64,000 nucleotides of DNA from Terriglobia bacterium (GCA_020073305.1 JAIQFK010000006.1:62001-126000); one strand, 5' to 3'; positions 33,318-43,430 are shown, numbered from the stretch's first letter. The notes: generated by a model not told the origin, from the letters alone. Numbers and translations are program-made.

Positions 33318-34183
33318 GATTGAAGCTGGGCATCCCCAAAGGCAGCCTCGAGGCAGCCACCATCGACCTGTTTCGCCGCGCCGGCTACAACATCACTACC
33401 AGCACGCGGTCGTATTTTCCGGCGATTGATGATCCGGAAATTGAATGCATGCTGATCCGGGCGCAGGAGATGGCGCGCTACGTCGAAGACGGCATTTTGG
33501 ACGCGGGCTTGACGGGCCGCGATTGGGTGGAAGAGAGCGAAGCGAAGGTGGAGGCGATCGCCGATCTGGTCTACGCCAAGCAGAGCTTCGGCAAGGTGCG
33601 GTGGGTGCTGGCCGTGCCTGAGGCTTCTCCATTTCACTCCGTGAGAGACCTGCAAGGTAAAATCATCGCGACCGAACTGGTGGCCACCACGAAGCGCTAT
33701 CTGGCGGCGAACGGCGTGAACGCCAAGGTCGAGTTCAGTTGGGGCGCCACGGAGGTGAAGCCGCCGGTGCTGGCCGATGCGATTGTCGAGGTCACCGAGA
33801 CCGGCTCGTCGTTGCGCGCCAACAAGCTCAAGATCATCGACACGGTCTTGGAGTCGAATACCCAGCTCATTGCCAACGCGGACTCCTGGAAAGACACTGA
33901 GAAGCGGCGGAAACTCGAAGACATGCGCATGCTTCTCGAGGGCGCCATCAACGCGCTGGGAAAAGTCGGGCTGATGCTGAACGTGCACAAAGACAGTCTG
34001 GCCAAGGTGCTCGCCGTGCTTCCGGCGCTCAAACGGCCCACAATTTCACACCTGAGCGATGAAGACTGGCTGGCCGTGAATACGATTCTGGATGAATCGA
34101 CCGTGCGCGACATCCTCCCGCGTCTGAAGCAGGCGGGCGGGCAGGGAATTGTCGAATACCCGTTGAATAAGATCGTGATGTGA
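33314..34183 (+). CDS. hisG: ATP phosphoribosyltransferase, long form HisG
   Basis: The 289-residue product is the long, self-sufficient form. The catalytic double domain begins [21 protein letters not shown] and includes [18 protein letters not shown], and [18 protein letters not shown] as the PRPP-binding segment. Residues about 210-289 form the ACT-like C-terminal domain ([20 protein letters not shown], ending in [10 protein letters not shown]) that binds histidine. It joins ATP and PRPP, the committed step, and should be feedback-inhibited by histidine through its own C-terminal domain, with no HisZ partner needed. Confidence 0.94.
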   Translation: MRLKLGIPKGSLEAATIDLFRRAGYNITTSTRSYFPAIDDPEIECMLIRAQEMARYVEDGILDAGLTGRDWVEESEAKVEAIADLVYAKQSFGKVRWVLAVPEASPFHSVRDLQGKIIATELVATTKRYLAANGVNAKVEFSWGATEVKPPVLADAIVEVTETGSSLRANKLKIIDTVLESNTQLIANADSWKDTEKRRKLEDMRMLLEGAINALGKVGLMLNVHKDSLAKVLAVLPALKRPTISHLSDEDWLAVNTILDESTVRDILPRLKQAGGQGIVEYPLNKIVM

Positions 34184-34190
34184 CCCGGCC

Positions 34191-35435
34191 ATGATTCGCA
34201 TCCTTGCCTCGAAACACATCAAGCGCATGCTTACGCGCCGCACGGCACGATTAACTGAGGCCGAAGCCGTGGTGCGTCCCATCCTGGAGGCGGTGCGAAA
34301 ACACGGCGACAAAGCGCTCCTGAATTACGCCCGGAAATTCGACGGGCTCGAGCGCAAGAGCGTCCGCGTACCCGAACGTGAGCTGTCGGCTGCTTGCGGA
34401 CAACTTTCAGCCGCTTTCCGCGAGGCCGTGGCCACAGCGTCGGCCAATATCCGTGCGTTTGCCGAAATGCAGATGCCGCCGGAGCGATTTCGCGAGGTGG
34501 AGCCGGGACTGCGCCTGGGCCAGATCGTACGGCCGCTCGATACGGTGGCGGCCTACATCCCCGCGGGCCGCTATCCGTTGCCCTCGACCCTGCTGATGAC
34601 CGTAATTCCGGCGCAGGTGGCTGGAGTTCGCCGCGTCGCGGTTGCGTGCCCGCGGCCGGTTCCGGAGGTTCTGGGAACCGCGCGGCTCCTCGAAGTCGGC
34701 GATGTCTTTCAGATGGGCGGAGCGCAGGCGATCGCCGCTTTCGCGTTCGGCACGCGAACGGTTCCGAAGGCCGATCGAATCGTGGGCCCCGGCAATATCT
34801 ATGTAGCGGCGGCGAAGAAGCTGCTGGCAGGTGAGGTTGGCATCGACTTCATCGCCGGCCCTACTGAAATTCTCATCATCGCAGCCGATGGCGATACGCG
34901 ACATCTCGCCGCGGACATGCTCGCGCAAGCAGAACACGACGCCGACGCGTGCGCGATCCTGTTGACTCCGTCGCAGGGCCTGGCGCGCGCGGTGGCTGGC
35001 GAAATCGAGCAGCAACTGAAGACCCTGCCCACGGCGGCCGTTGCCAGGCAGTCGATCCGCCGCAACAGCGCCATCGTCATCGTGAGTTCGCTGGATGAGG
35101 CCATCGAAATTGCGAACCGCTTCGCGCCCGAGCATTTGAGTATTCCCGATGAATCGCTGATCGAAAAGGTGATCAACGCGGGAAGTGTGTTCATCGGGCC
35201 GTTCAGTCCGGAGGCAGCGGGCGATTACGCATCGGGTCCCAATCACGTGCTGCCGACGAGTGGCGCTGCCCGGCTGAGGGGTGGGCTTTCCGTGATGGAT
35301 TACTTGAAAGTAATTTCCGTGCAGCAACTGAGTGCGGGCGCGCTGGGCCGGCTCGCTCCCGCCATTACGACGCTGGCGCGGGCCGAAGGACTCGAAGCGC
35401 ATGCCCGCTCGGTGGAGGTGAGGACCGGTGGTTAG
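34191..35435 (+). CDS. hisD: Histidinol dehydrogenase HisD
   Basis: The 414-residue product has the HisD marks in order: YIPAGRYPLPSTLLMTVIPA, FQMGGAQAIAAFAFGT, IVGPGNIYVAAAKKLL, FIAGPTEILIIA, LAQAEHDADA with zinc-liganding Gln and His, FAPEHLSI, and GPNHVLPTSGAAR. It oxidises histidinol to histidine in two NAD-linked steps. It starts seven bases after hisG and its stop is overlapped by the GTG of hisC. The length is normal. Confidence 0.94.
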   Translation: MIRILASKHIKRMLTRRTARLTEAEAVVRPILEAVRKHGDKALLNYARKFDGLERKSVRVPERELSAACGQLSAAFREAVATASANIRAFAEMQMPPERFREVEPGLRLGQIVRPLDTVAAYIPAGRYPLPSTLLMTVIPAQVAGVRRVAVACPRPVPEVLGTARLLEVGDVFQMGGAQAIAAFAFGTRTVPKADRIVGPGNIYVAAAKKLLAGEVGIDFIAGPTEILIIAADGDTRHLAADMLAQAEHDADACAILLTPSQGLARAVAGEIEQQLKTLPTAAVARQSIRRNSAIVIVSSLDEAIEIANRFAPEHLSIPDESLIEKVINAGSVFIGPFSPEAAGDYASGPNHVLPTSGAARLRGGLSVMDYLKVISVQQLSAGALGRLAPAITTLARAEGLEAHARSVEVRTGG

Positions 35436-36510
35436 CGTGAAGCCGGCCAGGGTTCCGAAAGGCCTCGTGCGGCCGCGTGAGGCGGTGCTGAAGATGGCGC
35501 CCTATTCGCCGCCTACCGCGGGCCGCGAGGGGAAACTCCGGCTCGACTTCAACGAAAACACGGTAGGCTGCTCGCCTCGCGTGATTGAATTTCTGCGAGA
35601 ACGCCTGAGCGCCGGCGGCCTGGCTGTCTATCCCGAGTACGCGGACACAAAGCAAGCGCTGGCGGAGTTCTTCCAGGTGAAGCCGGGAGAGCTTCTGCTG
35701 ACGAACGGCACCGACGAAGCCATTCAGGTGTTGATCAATACGTATGTGGATGCCGGCGACGAAGTGGTGGTGCTGCGGCCGGCGTACGCCATGTACCGCT
35801 TCTATGCTGAAGTCGCGGGTGCGGCGATTCGCGACGTAGCCTACCGGCCTCCGCAAATGGATTTTCCACTAGACGAACTGCTCGATGCCATTACTCCCGC
35901 GACGCGAGCCGTCATCATCGCCAATCCCAACAATCCTACCGGGACTGCCGTGCAGTTCCATGGAATCGAAAGAATTCTCAAGCGGGCGCGCAGGGCGGTG
36001 GTCTTGATCGACGAAGCGTATTACGAGTTCTGCGGCGTCACCGCGCTGCCGCTCCTCGAACGTTCGCTGAACCTTTTCGTGAGCCGCACGTTTTCGAAAG
36101 TCTACGGCATGGCTGCCATGCGGCTGGGATGTGTATTCTCAAATCCGGCCAACATCGCGTTTCTGCACAAAGCCCAGTCACCTTACAGCGTGAACACCGT
36201 GGCGGCGCTCGCGGTGCAAGCTGCGGTGCGCGACCGCGCTTACGTCGAAAACTATGTGGCCGAAGTGCTGGCTGCGCGCGAGTTGCTGTGCGTGGGCCTG
36301 GAAAAGCTGGGAATCAAGTACGTGCCCAGCTCGGCGAATTTCGTGCTGGCAAACCTGGGAAAGCGCGCCATCGGGATACGGGACACACTGCGCGGGCGCG
36401 GCATTCTGGTGCGGGACCGCAGCTACGAAGTTCCCGGCCATGTTCGCATGACCATAGGCACCCGCGAGCAGACGCGGCGCCTGCTGGCCGCGCTGAAGGA
36501 GATCTGGTGA
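35428..36510 (+). CDS. hisC: Histidinol-phosphate aminotransferase HisC
   Basis: The 360-residue product begins at GTG inside the last codons of hisD. Fold-type I aminotransferase marks are present: RLDFNENTVGCSP at the substrate end, LLLTNGTDEAIQVLINTY, IIANPNNPTGTAV, VVLIDEAYYEFCGV, and RTFSKVYGMAAMRLG with the PLP-binding Lys. It converts imidazole acetol phosphate to histidinol phosphate using glutamate. The first 20 residues are an extension relative to many HisC proteins. Its TGA overlaps the GTG of the next gene. Confidence 0.93.
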   Translation: MVSVKPARVPKGLVRPREAVLKMAPYSPPTAGREGKLRLDFNENTVGCSPRVIEFLRERLSAGGLAVYPEYADTKQALAEFFQVKPGELLLTNGTDEAIQVLINTYVDAGDEVVVLRPAYAMYRFYAEVAGAAIRDVAYRPPQMDFPLDELLDAITPATRAVIIANPNNPTGTAVQFHGIERILKRARRAVVLIDEAYYEFCGVTALPLLERSLNLFVSRTFSKVYGMAAMRLGCVFSNPANIAFLHKAQSPYSVNTVAALAVQAAVRDRAYVENYVAEVLAARELLCVGLEKLGIKYVPSSANFVLANLGKRAIGIRDTLRGRGILVRDRSYEVPGHVRMTIGTREQTRRLLAALKEIW

Positions 36511-37187
36511 GCGACCGGCTGCTGGTATTCGATATGGACGGCGTGCTGGTGGACGTCACCGAGTCGTACCGCGAGACCATTCAGCGCACCGTCGAGCATT
36601 TCGCCCAGCGGCGCATCAGCCGCGAAGAGATCCAGGACTGGAAGAACAAAGGAGGCTGGAACGACGACTGGGCGCTTTCGCACCGCCTCATCGGCGATAC
36701 AGGGGTGCGAGTGGAGTATCAAGCTGTTGTCGATTACTTCAACTCGATCTTCCACGGCAACGGATCGGATGGACTAATCCTGCGCGAGCGGTGGATCGCG
36801 CGGCAAGGCCTCTTCGAGAGGCTCGCGCGGAACTTTCAGTTGGCCGTCTTCACGGGCCGGCTGCGCTGGGAAGCTGAGCTGACGCTCCAGCGGTGCGCGC
36901 CGCACTTGCGCTTCGCGCCCGTCATCGGCACCGACGACGTCACGCGCCCGAAACCTGCGCCGGAGGGTTTGCTGAAGATCTGCGAACAATGCCGGCCCAG
37001 CGAGCGCTGGTACATTGGCGATACGGTGGATGATGCACGCTGCGCACGCGAAGCAGGCGTGCCCTTTGTCGGGATCGCGGCGCCCTCGAATCCTCGATAC
37101 CACGAACTGGTCGCGGTTCTGAAAGCTGAGAAGGCCATCGCGGTTCTGGACGACATCAATCAGCTGGAATCGGTGGTGAACGGATGA
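36507..37187 (+). CDS. HAD-superfamily phosphatase, candidate histidinol-phosphate phosphatase
   Basis: From the GTG at 36507 the product is 226 residues. It has the HAD motifs [12 protein letters not shown] (nucleophile Asp and acid-base Asp), [13 protein letters not shown] (motif II Thr), [14 protein letters not shown] (motif III Lys) and [17 protein letters not shown] (motif IV). It lies between hisC and hisB with overlaps at both ends. Histidinol-phosphate phosphatase is the only late pathway step otherwise without a gene here, since HisB lacks its phosphatase half. The assignment to that step is therefore by position and chemistry, not by motif. The frame is open far upstream inside hisC, but that part is a shadow. 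Confidence 0.8.
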   Translation: MSDRLLVFDMDGVLVDVTESYRETIQRTVEHFAQRRISREEIQDWKNKGGWNDDWALSHRLIGDTGVRVEYQAVVDYFNSIFHGNGSDGLILRERWIARQGLFERLARNFQLAVFTGRLRWEAELTLQRCAPHLRFAPVIGTDDVTRPKPAPEGLLKICEQCRPSERWYIGDTVDDARCAREAGVPFVGIAAPSNPRYHELVAVLKAEKAIAVLDDINQLESVVNG

Positions 37188-37771
37188 GAAGCGCCGCCAT
37201 CGAGCGCAACACGAAAGAGACGCAGATCCGCGGCCGGCTCGTCATCGAAGGCCGTGGCCGTTACGAGATTTCGACGGGCATCCGCTTTTTCGATCACATG
37301 CTCGAGCTTTTCACCAAGCATGGCGGCTTCGATCTGAAGCTCCAGGCCACCGGCGATCTGGATGTCGACCAGCACCATACCGTCGAAGACGTGGGCATCG
37401 TGCTAGGGCAGTTGTTTTCGAGGGCGCTCGGCGATCGCCGTGGCATCAATCGCGCCGGATATTTTGTGTTGCCCATGGATGAAACGCTGGCCGTAGTGGC
37501 GCTCGATCTTGGCGGCCGCCCGGCGCTGGTCTACAAGGACCTGGTGCGCGTTCGGCTGGTCGGCGACCTGCAAACCGAACTGGTGGAGGATTTTTTCGGC
37601 GGCTTCGTCAATCACGCCGGCGCGAATCTCCACGCGAAAGTCCTCTACGGGCGCTCCAACCACCACAAGATCGAAGCGATTTTCAAGTGCTTTGCGCGGG
37701 CCTTGAAGTACGCCTGCTCCACCGACAAGCGTTTGCGCAATCAATTGCCGTCGACCAAGGGACTGCTATGA
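37184..37771 (+). CDS. hisB: Imidazoleglycerol-phosphate dehydratase HisB
   Basis: The 195-residue monofunctional enzyme has all the metal-binding motifs: [49 protein letters not shown] and [19 protein letters not shown]. It dehydrates imidazoleglycerol phosphate using manganese ions. The N-terminal HAD phosphatase domain of enterobacterial HisB is absent. Overlaps of four bases link it to the HAD gene before and hisH after. Confidence 0.95.
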   Translation: MRSAAIERNTKETQIRGRLVIEGRGRYEISTGIRFFDHMLELFTKHGGFDLKLQATGDLDVDQHHTVEDVGIVLGQLFSRALGDRRGINRAGYFVLPMDETLAVVALDLGGRPALVYKDLVRVRLVGDLQTELVEDFFGGFVNHAGANLHAKVLYGRSNHHKIEAIFKCFARALKYACSTDKRLRNQLPSTKGLL

Positions 37772-38361
37772 TCGCCATTTTCGATTACGGCGCCGGCAAT
37801 CTCCGATCCGTGGAGAACACGCTGGGCGAGATCGGCGCTACCTACACGCTGGTCCGGGATGCCGCGGGTCTGCGCAAGGCTTCCAAAATCATTCTGCCCG
37901 GGGTCGGCCACTTCGGCCAAATGATGCGCGCTCTGGACCGCATGGAGGTGCGCGAGGCGTTTATCGAGTGCATTCGCGGAAGCGTGCCATTCCTGGGAAT
38001 CTGCCTCGGTTTGCAGGCGCTCTTCACATCCAGCGAAGAAGCTCCGGAGGTCCAGGGGCTCGGGGTCTTTCAGGGCACTGTTCGCCGGTTCCCGAAAGAC
38101 GCGCGCGTGCCCCACATGGGCTGGAACGAGCTCGAGTTGCGTGCACCCTCGCGACTCTTTTCACGCCTTGAACCCAAGCCGTACGTATATTTCGCGCACA
38201 GCTATTACGTGCCCGAAACGCAGGCCACGGCGGCCACGTGCCACTACTGCCTGCCGTACACCGCGGTCCTCGAAGCCGGCAACATTTTCGGAGTGCAGTT
38301 TCACCCCGAGAAGTCCGGTCCGGTAGGACTGCGGATCGTCAAGAATTTTGTGGAGATGTAG
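37768..38361 (+). CDS. hisH: Imidazole glycerol phosphate synthase glutaminase subunit HisH
   Basis: From the ATG at 37768 the product is 197 residues: [16 protein letters not shown] at the start, [14 protein letters not shown], the nucleophile Cys in [22 protein letters not shown], and the His/Glu pair in [12 protein letters not shown]. It releases ammonia from glutamine and channels it to HisF. A frame open to 37687 belongs to the hisB overlap. HisF follows after three bases. Confidence 0.94.
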   Translation: MIAIFDYGAGNLRSVENTLGEIGATYTLVRDAAGLRKASKIILPGVGHFGQMMRALDRMEVREAFIECIRGSVPFLGICLGLQALFTSSEEAPEVQGLGVFQGTVRRFPKDARVPHMGWNELELRAPSRLFSRLEPKPYVYFAHSYYVPETQATAATCHYCLPYTAVLEAGNIFGVQFHPEKSGPVGLRIVKNFVEM

Positions 38362-38364
38362 CTC

Positions 38365-39129
38365 GTGCTTGCCAAGCGCATCATCCCGTGCCTGGACGTC
38401 ACCGGCGGCCGCGTGGTCAAAGGCGTCAATTTCGTCAATCTGCGCGACGCGGGCGATCCGGTCGAACTGGCGGACCGCTATAACCGCGAAGGAGCCGACG
38501 AGCTGGTGTTCCTGGACATCACGGCATCCAGCGAAGACCGCAACATCATGGCGGATGTTGTGGCCCGCACTGCGCGAAAGGTGTTCATCCCTCTGGCGGT
38601 GGGCGGCGGCATCCGTTCCGTCGCCGATGCGCGCCGCATCCTGATGTCGGGCGCCGATAAAGTTTCGGTAAATACGGCGGCCGTGCGGCGGCCCGAGCTG
38701 ATCACTGAGTTGAGCAACGAATTCGGGGCGCAGGCGGTGGTGCTCGCGATTGACGCGCGCCGGCGTGCGCCCTGCGCGTGGAATGTTTATACGCGAGGTG
38801 GGCGCGACGACGAGGGCATCGATGCCGTCGAGTGGGCGGCGCGCGGCGAAGCCATGGGAGCAGGTGAGATCCTCCTCACTTCTATGGATACCGACGGCGT
38901 CCAGCAGGGCTTCGATTGCGCACTGACGCGGGCCGTCTCCCGCGCCACGCACATCCCGGTGATCGCGTCGGGCGGGGCCGGGCAGCCGGATGATTTTCTG
39001 CACGTACTCACTGAGGGCGAGGCCGATGCCGCGCTGGCCGCATCCATCTTCCACTACGGAACGTGCACCATCGCGGAGTTAAAAGAGCACCTCGATCGCC
39101 ACGGCATCCCCGTCCGGAAAACCGCATGA
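38365..39129 (+). CDS. hisF: Imidazole glycerol phosphate synthase cyclase subunit HisF
   Basis: The 254-residue barrel begins at GTG. Marks: [22 protein letters not shown] with the catalytic Asp, [37 protein letters not shown] with the second catalytic Asp, [14 protein letters not shown] and [14 protein letters not shown]. It closes the imidazole ring and releases AICAR to purine synthesis. Its stop overlaps the hisA start (ATGA). Confidence 0.94.
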   Translation: MLAKRIIPCLDVTGGRVVKGVNFVNLRDAGDPVELADRYNREGADELVFLDITASSEDRNIMADVVARTARKVFIPLAVGGGIRSVADARRILMSGADKVSVNTAAVRRPELITELSNEFGAQAVVLAIDARRRAPCAWNVYTRGGRDDEGIDAVEWAARGEAMGAGEILLTSMDTDGVQQGFDCALTRAVSRATHIPVIASGGAGQPDDFLHVLTEGEADAALAASIFHYGTCTIAELKEHLDRHGIPVRKTA

Positions 39130-39836
39130 TCATTCCCTGCATCGACCTGATGGACGGGAAAGTCGTACAGCTTGTGCAGGGCCGCGAGAAGGCGCTCGAG
39201 GCGGATGCCCCGCTCGTCATGCTCGAAAAGTTCAAAGCGTTTCCCGAAATTCAGGTGATCGACCTGGATGCCGCCATGGGCCGCGGCGCAAATGATGATC
39301 TGGTGACGCTGGTGACCTCGCGTGCGGCGGCGCGGGTCGGCGGTGGCGTCCGTTCGGTCGACCGCGCAAGAGCGCTCATCGCCCAAGGCGCGCGCCGTGT
39401 GATCGTGGGCACGGCGGCTTTCGCAACGAACGGCGTGAACGAAGAATTCTTGACGGCCATTGCGGCCGCCATCGGGAAGGACCGCCTCATCATCGCGCTG
39501 GACTCCAAAGACGGCCAGATCGTTGTCAAAGGCTGGCGCCAGTCCATCAACCTGAGTGCGGAACAGGTCCTGAAGCCGCTGGAGCCATACTGTTCCGGCT
39601 TCTTGTGCACGTACGTCGACAAAGAAGGCATGATGCAGGGAACCGACCTCGACTGGTTCCGCCGCTTGCGAGCCGCGACTAGGCTCGAGATTACGGCCGC
39701 CGGCGGCATCACCACTCTCGACGACGTGCGCGCGCTGCAGGCCATGGGCGTCGATGCCGCCGTCGGCATGGCGATCTACACCGGGCGTCTGAATCTTGAA
39801 CACCTGGCCGCCTTGAATACGGAGAAGCTGTGCTAG
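39126..39836 (+). CDS. hisA: ProFAR isomerase HisA
   Basis: From the ATG at 39126 the product is 236 residues: [69 protein letters not shown] and [18 protein letters not shown]. It is the Amadori isomerase of histidine synthesis, an internally duplicated barrel homologous to HisF. It is the last his gene. The DUF1080 gene starts 17 bases later on the same strand, so transcription may continue. Confidence 0.93.
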   Translation: MIIPCIDLMDGKVVQLVQGREKALEADAPLVMLEKFKAFPEIQVIDLDAAMGRGANDDLVTLVTSRAAARVGGGVRSVDRARALIAQGARRVIVGTAAFATNGVNEEFLTAIAAAIGKDRLIIALDSKDGQIVVKGWRQSINLSAEQVLKPLEPYCSGFLCTYVDKEGMMQGTDLDWFRRLRAATRLEITAAGGITTLDDVRALQAMGVDAAVGMAIYTGRLNLEHLAALNTEKLC

Positions 39837-39853
39837 ATTAAGCGCTGGAATCT

Positions 39854-40789
39854 ATGCGCGCTCTGCTTGTGTTCCTCCTACTCTCTTGGCGTGTCCTGGC
39901 GGACGACGCCCAGTTCAACGGGCGCTGGGACATTTTGGTTACAGGTGAACCGCGCGCCCGCGCGTGGTGGATGGAGATCAGCGGCGCGGGCACGCCGGCG
40001 CTCAAGGGGAAATTTGTCGGGTTCCCTGGCGGCGACCTGAACGACATTCCCCAGCCGACCATTCAGGACGGCTGGCTGCACTTCGCATTCGATTACAAAG
40101 ACTTTAAGAGCGGCAAACCGATGCACCGGGAATATCTTGTCAAGTACAGGAGCGGCAGGCTGTTTGGTGTCATGCGATCCTCGGATGGCGAGACAGTGCA
40201 ATGGGTCGGCAAACCCGCACCGGGAATCACCGAAAAAGACGACGCCGCGTGGCGCGACGGAACGCCGGTTGAGTTGTTCAACCACAAGGATCTTTCCGGC
40301 TGGCGCGGCCTCATTCCCAATCTTCCGCTCGGGTGGGCATTCAAAGATGGTGCTATGACCAATGCTGCGGGCGCCAACAACCTCGTCTCCGACCAGACTT
40401 TCTGGAATTTCAAGCTGCACGTCGAATTCCGCGTTGGCGAACATAGCAACAGCGGCATCGGACTGCGCGGACGTTATGAAGTGCAGATTCTCGAGGACTA
40501 TGGCAAGCCGCCGAACCTGCACAGCAACGGCGCGCTCTACAGCCGCATCGCTCCCTCGGAGAATGCCAGCAAACCGGCCGGTGAATGGCAGGCCTACGAT
40601 ATCCGGTTGGTGGGACGCCAGGTCTCGGTTGTGCTGAACGACAGGAAGGTTATCGACAAGCAGGAAATCGAGGGCCTGACCGCCATTGCCGGCGATGCCG
40701 ACGAAAGCAAGCCCGGCCCGATCATCCTGCAAGGGGACCACGGACCCGTCGAATTCCGTAACATCGTGCTCACCCCGCTGGTCAAGTAA
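39854..40789 (+). CDS. Secreted DUF1080 (3-keto-disaccharide hydrolase-like) protein
   Basis: The 311-residue product has a signal peptide (MRALLVFLLLSWRVLADD). Residues about 20-125 form an N-terminal beta-rich region. Residues about 135-310 match DUF1080, a concanavalin-like fold: VELFNHKDLSGWR, then LVSDQTFWNFKLHVEFRVGE, GIGLRGRYEVQILEDYGKPP and GPIILQGDHGPVEFRNIVL. Recently characterised members hydrolyse 3-keto-glycosides, and the fold also binds glycans. It follows hisA on the same strand but has no histidine link. Confidence 0.85.
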   Translation: MRALLVFLLLSWRVLADDAQFNGRWDILVTGEPRARAWWMEISGAGTPALKGKFVGFPGGDLNDIPQPTIQDGWLHFAFDYKDFKSGKPMHREYLVKYRSGRLFGVMRSSDGETVQWVGKPAPGITEKDDAAWRDGTPVELFNHKDLSGWRGLIPNLPLGWAFKDGAMTNAAGANNLVSDQTFWNFKLHVEFRVGEHSNSGIGLRGRYEVQILEDYGKPPNLHSNGALYSRIAPSENASKPAGEWQAYDIRLVGRQVSVVLNDRKVIDKQEIEGLTAIAGDADESKPGPIILQGDHGPVEFRNIVLTPLVK

Positions 40790-40803
40790 AGCTGCGGCCT
40801 CGA

Positions 40804-41727
40804 ATGAATGCTGACGCCCCCATCGCAGGCATTTTCGTAGCCGCCGTCACACCCCACCGGCAGAGGGATGGTTACGAAACGGACGTTGGCGCACTGCTCG
40901 AAATGTTGGATTTTCTTTCCGGCGCCGGCGTGAATGGCGTTGCGCTCCTGGGCTCGACGGGTGAGTTTCTGCATCTGACCGTCGACGATCGCGTACGGAT
41001 GGTGCAGCTTGCGGTGAAACGCAGCCGAGTGCCGGTGCTGGTGGGAGTGGGACATTCTACGCTCGATGGCGCCATCGCACTCGGCCGCGAGGCGGTATCC
41101 GCAGGCGCCGCGGGATTGCTCCTCATGCCTCCATACTTCTTCCGCTACAGTCAGGAAGACATCCAGGAATTCTATCTGCAGTTCGCTGCGGCGGTCGGAC
41201 CGGCGCGCATTCTGCTCTACAATGTGCCGTTCTTCACCAATGAGATCGCCATCGAAACGGCACTCGGCCTGCTGGACACGGGACACTTCGCCGGGATCAA
41301 GGATTCCAGCGGGCAGTACGGTTATTTTGAGCGCTTGCTTGCCGTGTCCAGGGAGAAACCCTTCACCTTGCTGGTGGGCAACGACCGCATCTACACTCGG
41401 GCGCGCCAGGCGGGAGCGCATGGCGTGGTCTCCGGAGTGGCTTGCGCGGTTCCGGAGTTGCTTGTGGCGCTTGACCGCGCGATTCAGAAGAACCTGGCTG
41501 GCGACGTGGAACGGCTCGATGCCAAGCTCCAGGAGTTCATCGCCTGGCACGATCGTTTCCCAACCCCGGTTGCCATCAAGACCGCGGCTCGGGAACGTGG
41601 GTTGACCGTGGGGCCGCTCGCCATGCCCCTGGCTTCTGGAAGCCGGAAGTGCCTGGAAGAATTTGGCGAATGGTTCAAGAGCTGGCTTCCCGTCGTTCAG
41701 CGAGAAGCCGCACTCGTAATAAAATAG
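40804..41727 (+). CDS. DapA/N-acetylneuraminate lyase-family aldolase
   Basis: The 307-residue barrel has the family motif GVALLGSTGEFLHLT near residue 45, the catalytic Tyr in ILLYNVPFFTN and the Schiff-base Lys in HFAGIKDSSGQYGYF. It belongs to the dihydrodipicolinate synthase superfamily, which makes or breaks C-C bonds with pyruvate. It sits next to DUF1080 and a decarboxylase, away from lysine genes, so a sugar-acid aldolase is as likely as DapA. It starts 15 bases after the DUF1080 stop. Confidence 0.88.
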   Translation: MNADAPIAGIFVAAVTPHRQRDGYETDVGALLEMLDFLSGAGVNGVALLGSTGEFLHLTVDDRVRMVQLAVKRSRVPVLVGVGHSTLDGAIALGREAVSAGAAGLLLMPPYFFRYSQEDIQEFYLQFAAAVGPARILLYNVPFFTNEIAIETALGLLDTGHFAGIKDSSGQYGYFERLLAVSREKPFTLLVGNDRIYTRARQAGAHGVVSGVACAVPELLVALDRAIQKNLAGDVERLDAKLQEFIAWHDRFPTPVAIKTAARERGLTVGPLAMPLASGSRKCLEEFGEWFKSWLPVVQREAALVIK

Positions 41728-41731
41728 GCGC

Positions 41732-43108
41732 TTGCCTCCCGAAGAATTCCGCAAAATCGCGCACGAGGTGGTTGACTGGATGGCGGATTATCTCGCCCAT
41801 GTCGAGCGCTATCCGGTCTTGCCAAGCGTCAAACCCGGGGATCTGGCCGACTCACTGCCCCGCTGTGGTCCCGAACACGGCGAGCCGATGTCCGCCATTC
41901 TGGAAGATTTTCGCCGCCAAATCGTACCCGCTGCCACGCACTGGAACCATCCCGGCTTCATGGCTTATTTCGCGACCTCCGCGTCCGGTCCCGGCATCCT
42001 GGGCGAGATGCTGTCCGCGACCCTGAACATGAATGGCATGCTGTGGAAGACCTCGCCTGCCGTTGTCGAACTGGAACAGGTGACGCTCGACTGGCTGCGC
42101 CGCTGGATCGGATTGACCGATCCTCTGTTCGGGATCATCTTCGACACCGCTTCCACCAGCAGCATGCACGCCATCGCCGCCGCCCGCGAGATGGTTGCCC
42201 CGGAAGTCCGTACCGAAGGCGGTGGCGCAGGACTTGTTCTCTACACTTCGGAGCAGGCGCACTCCTCCATCGAGAAAGGCGCCATTGCTATCGGGATCGG
42301 CCAGAAAAACGTGCGCAAGATTCCGGTGGATGGCGAGTTCCGCATGCGGCCGGATCAATTGGCGGCGGCCATCGAACACGACCGTGCCGCCGGCCTGCGC
42401 CCCTTCTGCGTGGTGGCCACCGTGGGCACCACCTCCACCACCAGCATCGACCCTGTCGATGCCCTGGCCCCGATCGCGGAGCGCCATGGCTTATGGCTGC
42501 ATGTGGACGCCGCTTATGCCGGGGTCGCGGCGATCGCGCCCGAGTTTCAACACATTCTGAAGGGCTGCGACCGCGCCGATTCGCTGGTCGTCAATCCCCA
42601 CAAATGGCTTTTCACACCGGTCGACTTGAGCGTGCTGTACACACGCCGCCCGGAAATCCTCCGTCACGCTTTTTCGCTCGTCCCGGAGTATCTGCGCACC
42701 GCGGAAGATCCGCGGGCGGTCAACTACATGGATTACGGTGTTCCGCTGGGCCGCCGTTTTCGAGCCCTGAAGCTGTGGTTCGTGCTGCGTTACTACGGCC
42801 GCGAAGGGATCGCGCAGATGATCCGCAACCAGATCGCGTGGGCGCAGGAACTAGCACGCCAGGTAGATGCGGACGACCGCTTTGAGCGCACTGCGCCTGC
42901 GCCGTTTTCCACCGTTTGTTTCCGGTTCAAAGGCAGCGACGAAGAAAACCAGGCGCTGCTCGAGCGCGTGAACGCCACGGGCGAGGTCTTCCTTTCCCAC
43001 ACCGTGCTCCACGGCCGGTTCACGCTAAGGCTCGCCATCGGCAACATCGGCACCACGCGCGCTCACGTCCAGCGGGCCTGGGAACTGGTGAAAGCCAACG
43101 CGCGCTGA
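41732..43108 (+). CDS. PLP-dependent aromatic-L-amino-acid decarboxylase family protein
   Basis: The 458-residue product begins at TTG, four bases after the aldolase stop. Marks of group II decarboxylases: HWNHPGFMAYFATSAS, IIFDTASTSSMHAIAAAREM, VVATVGTTSTTSIDPVDALA, LWLHVDAAYAG, VVNPHKWLFTPVD with the PLP Lys, and the arginine-rich C-terminal part. Relatives decarboxylate DOPA, tryptophan, tyrosine or phenylalanine, or act as aldehyde synthases. The substrate is unknown. It is the last gene of the long plus-strand run that starts at the his attenuator. Confidence 0.9.
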   Translation: MPPEEFRKIAHEVVDWMADYLAHVERYPVLPSVKPGDLADSLPRCGPEHGEPMSAILEDFRRQIVPAATHWNHPGFMAYFATSASGPGILGEMLSATLNMNGMLWKTSPAVVELEQVTLDWLRRWIGLTDPLFGIIFDTASTSSMHAIAAAREMVAPEVRTEGGGAGLVLYTSEQAHSSIEKGAIAIGIGQKNVRKIPVDGEFRMRPDQLAAAIEHDRAAGLRPFCVVATVGTTSTTSIDPVDALAPIAERHGLWLHVDAAYAGVAAIAPEFQHILKGCDRADSLVVNPHKWLFTPVDLSVLYTRRPEILRHAFSLVPEYLRTAEDPRAVNYMDYGVPLGRRFRALKLWFVLRYYGREGIAQMIRNQIAWAQELARQVDADDRFERTAPAPFSTVCFRFKGSDEENQALLERVNATGEVFLSHTVLHGRFTLRLAIGNIGTTRAHVQRAWELVKANAR

Positions 43109-43147
43109 CGCCGGCTCTTCGATTCCCACCGGTACTAAATTTGGCGC

Positions 43148-43153
43148 TATACT
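43148..43153 (+). promoter_or_regulatory. -10 box, possible leaderless promoter of the toxin-antitoxin pair
   Basis: TATACT at 43148-43153 is followed by seven bases and then the antitoxin ATG at 43161. There is no Shine-Dalgarno sequence between. A message starting about seven bases after the box would begin at the ATG. No good -35 was seen. Confidence 0.5.
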
Positions 43154-43160
43154 TGACCCT

Positions 43161-43430
43161 ATGCGAGCCTCCGCGATCAAGCCAATCACTTACATGAAAA
43201 CACACTCGGCCCAGCTCGTCGCCGGTGTTAATCAGTCCCGCTCGCCAGTGGTGATCACGCAAAACGGGGAGGCACGGGCAGTTGTGGTGGATATCAAGAG
43301 CTACGAGCGCATGCAGGATGCTTTGATCCTTCTGAAGCTGATCTCTCAGTCGGAAGAGGACTTTCGCCGAGGCCGCTGGAAATCACAGAAGGCTGTGGAA
43401 GCTTCCCTGCTGCGGAAGTTCAGAACTTGA
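43161..43430 (+). CDS. Phd/YefM-family antitoxin
   Basis: The 89-residue product has the Phd fold: an N-terminal DNA-binding part with KPITYMKTHSAQLVAGVNQS and then PVVITQNGEARAVVVDIKSYERMQDAL. The C-terminal tail (residues about 65-89) is basic and should wrap the toxin. It would repress its own promoter together with the toxin. The toxin gene starts within its stop codon. The size and pattern are typical. Confidence 0.88.
   Translation: MRASAIKPITYMKTHSAQLVAGVNQSRSPVVITQNGEARAVVVDIKSYERMQDALILLKLISQSEEDFRRGRWKSQKAVEASLLRKFRT

Noticed and set aside
36129-36506. Upstream extension of the HAD phosphatase into hisC
   Set aside because: This part is a shadow of hisC; HAD motif I begins right after the GTG at 36507, which overlaps the hisC stop.
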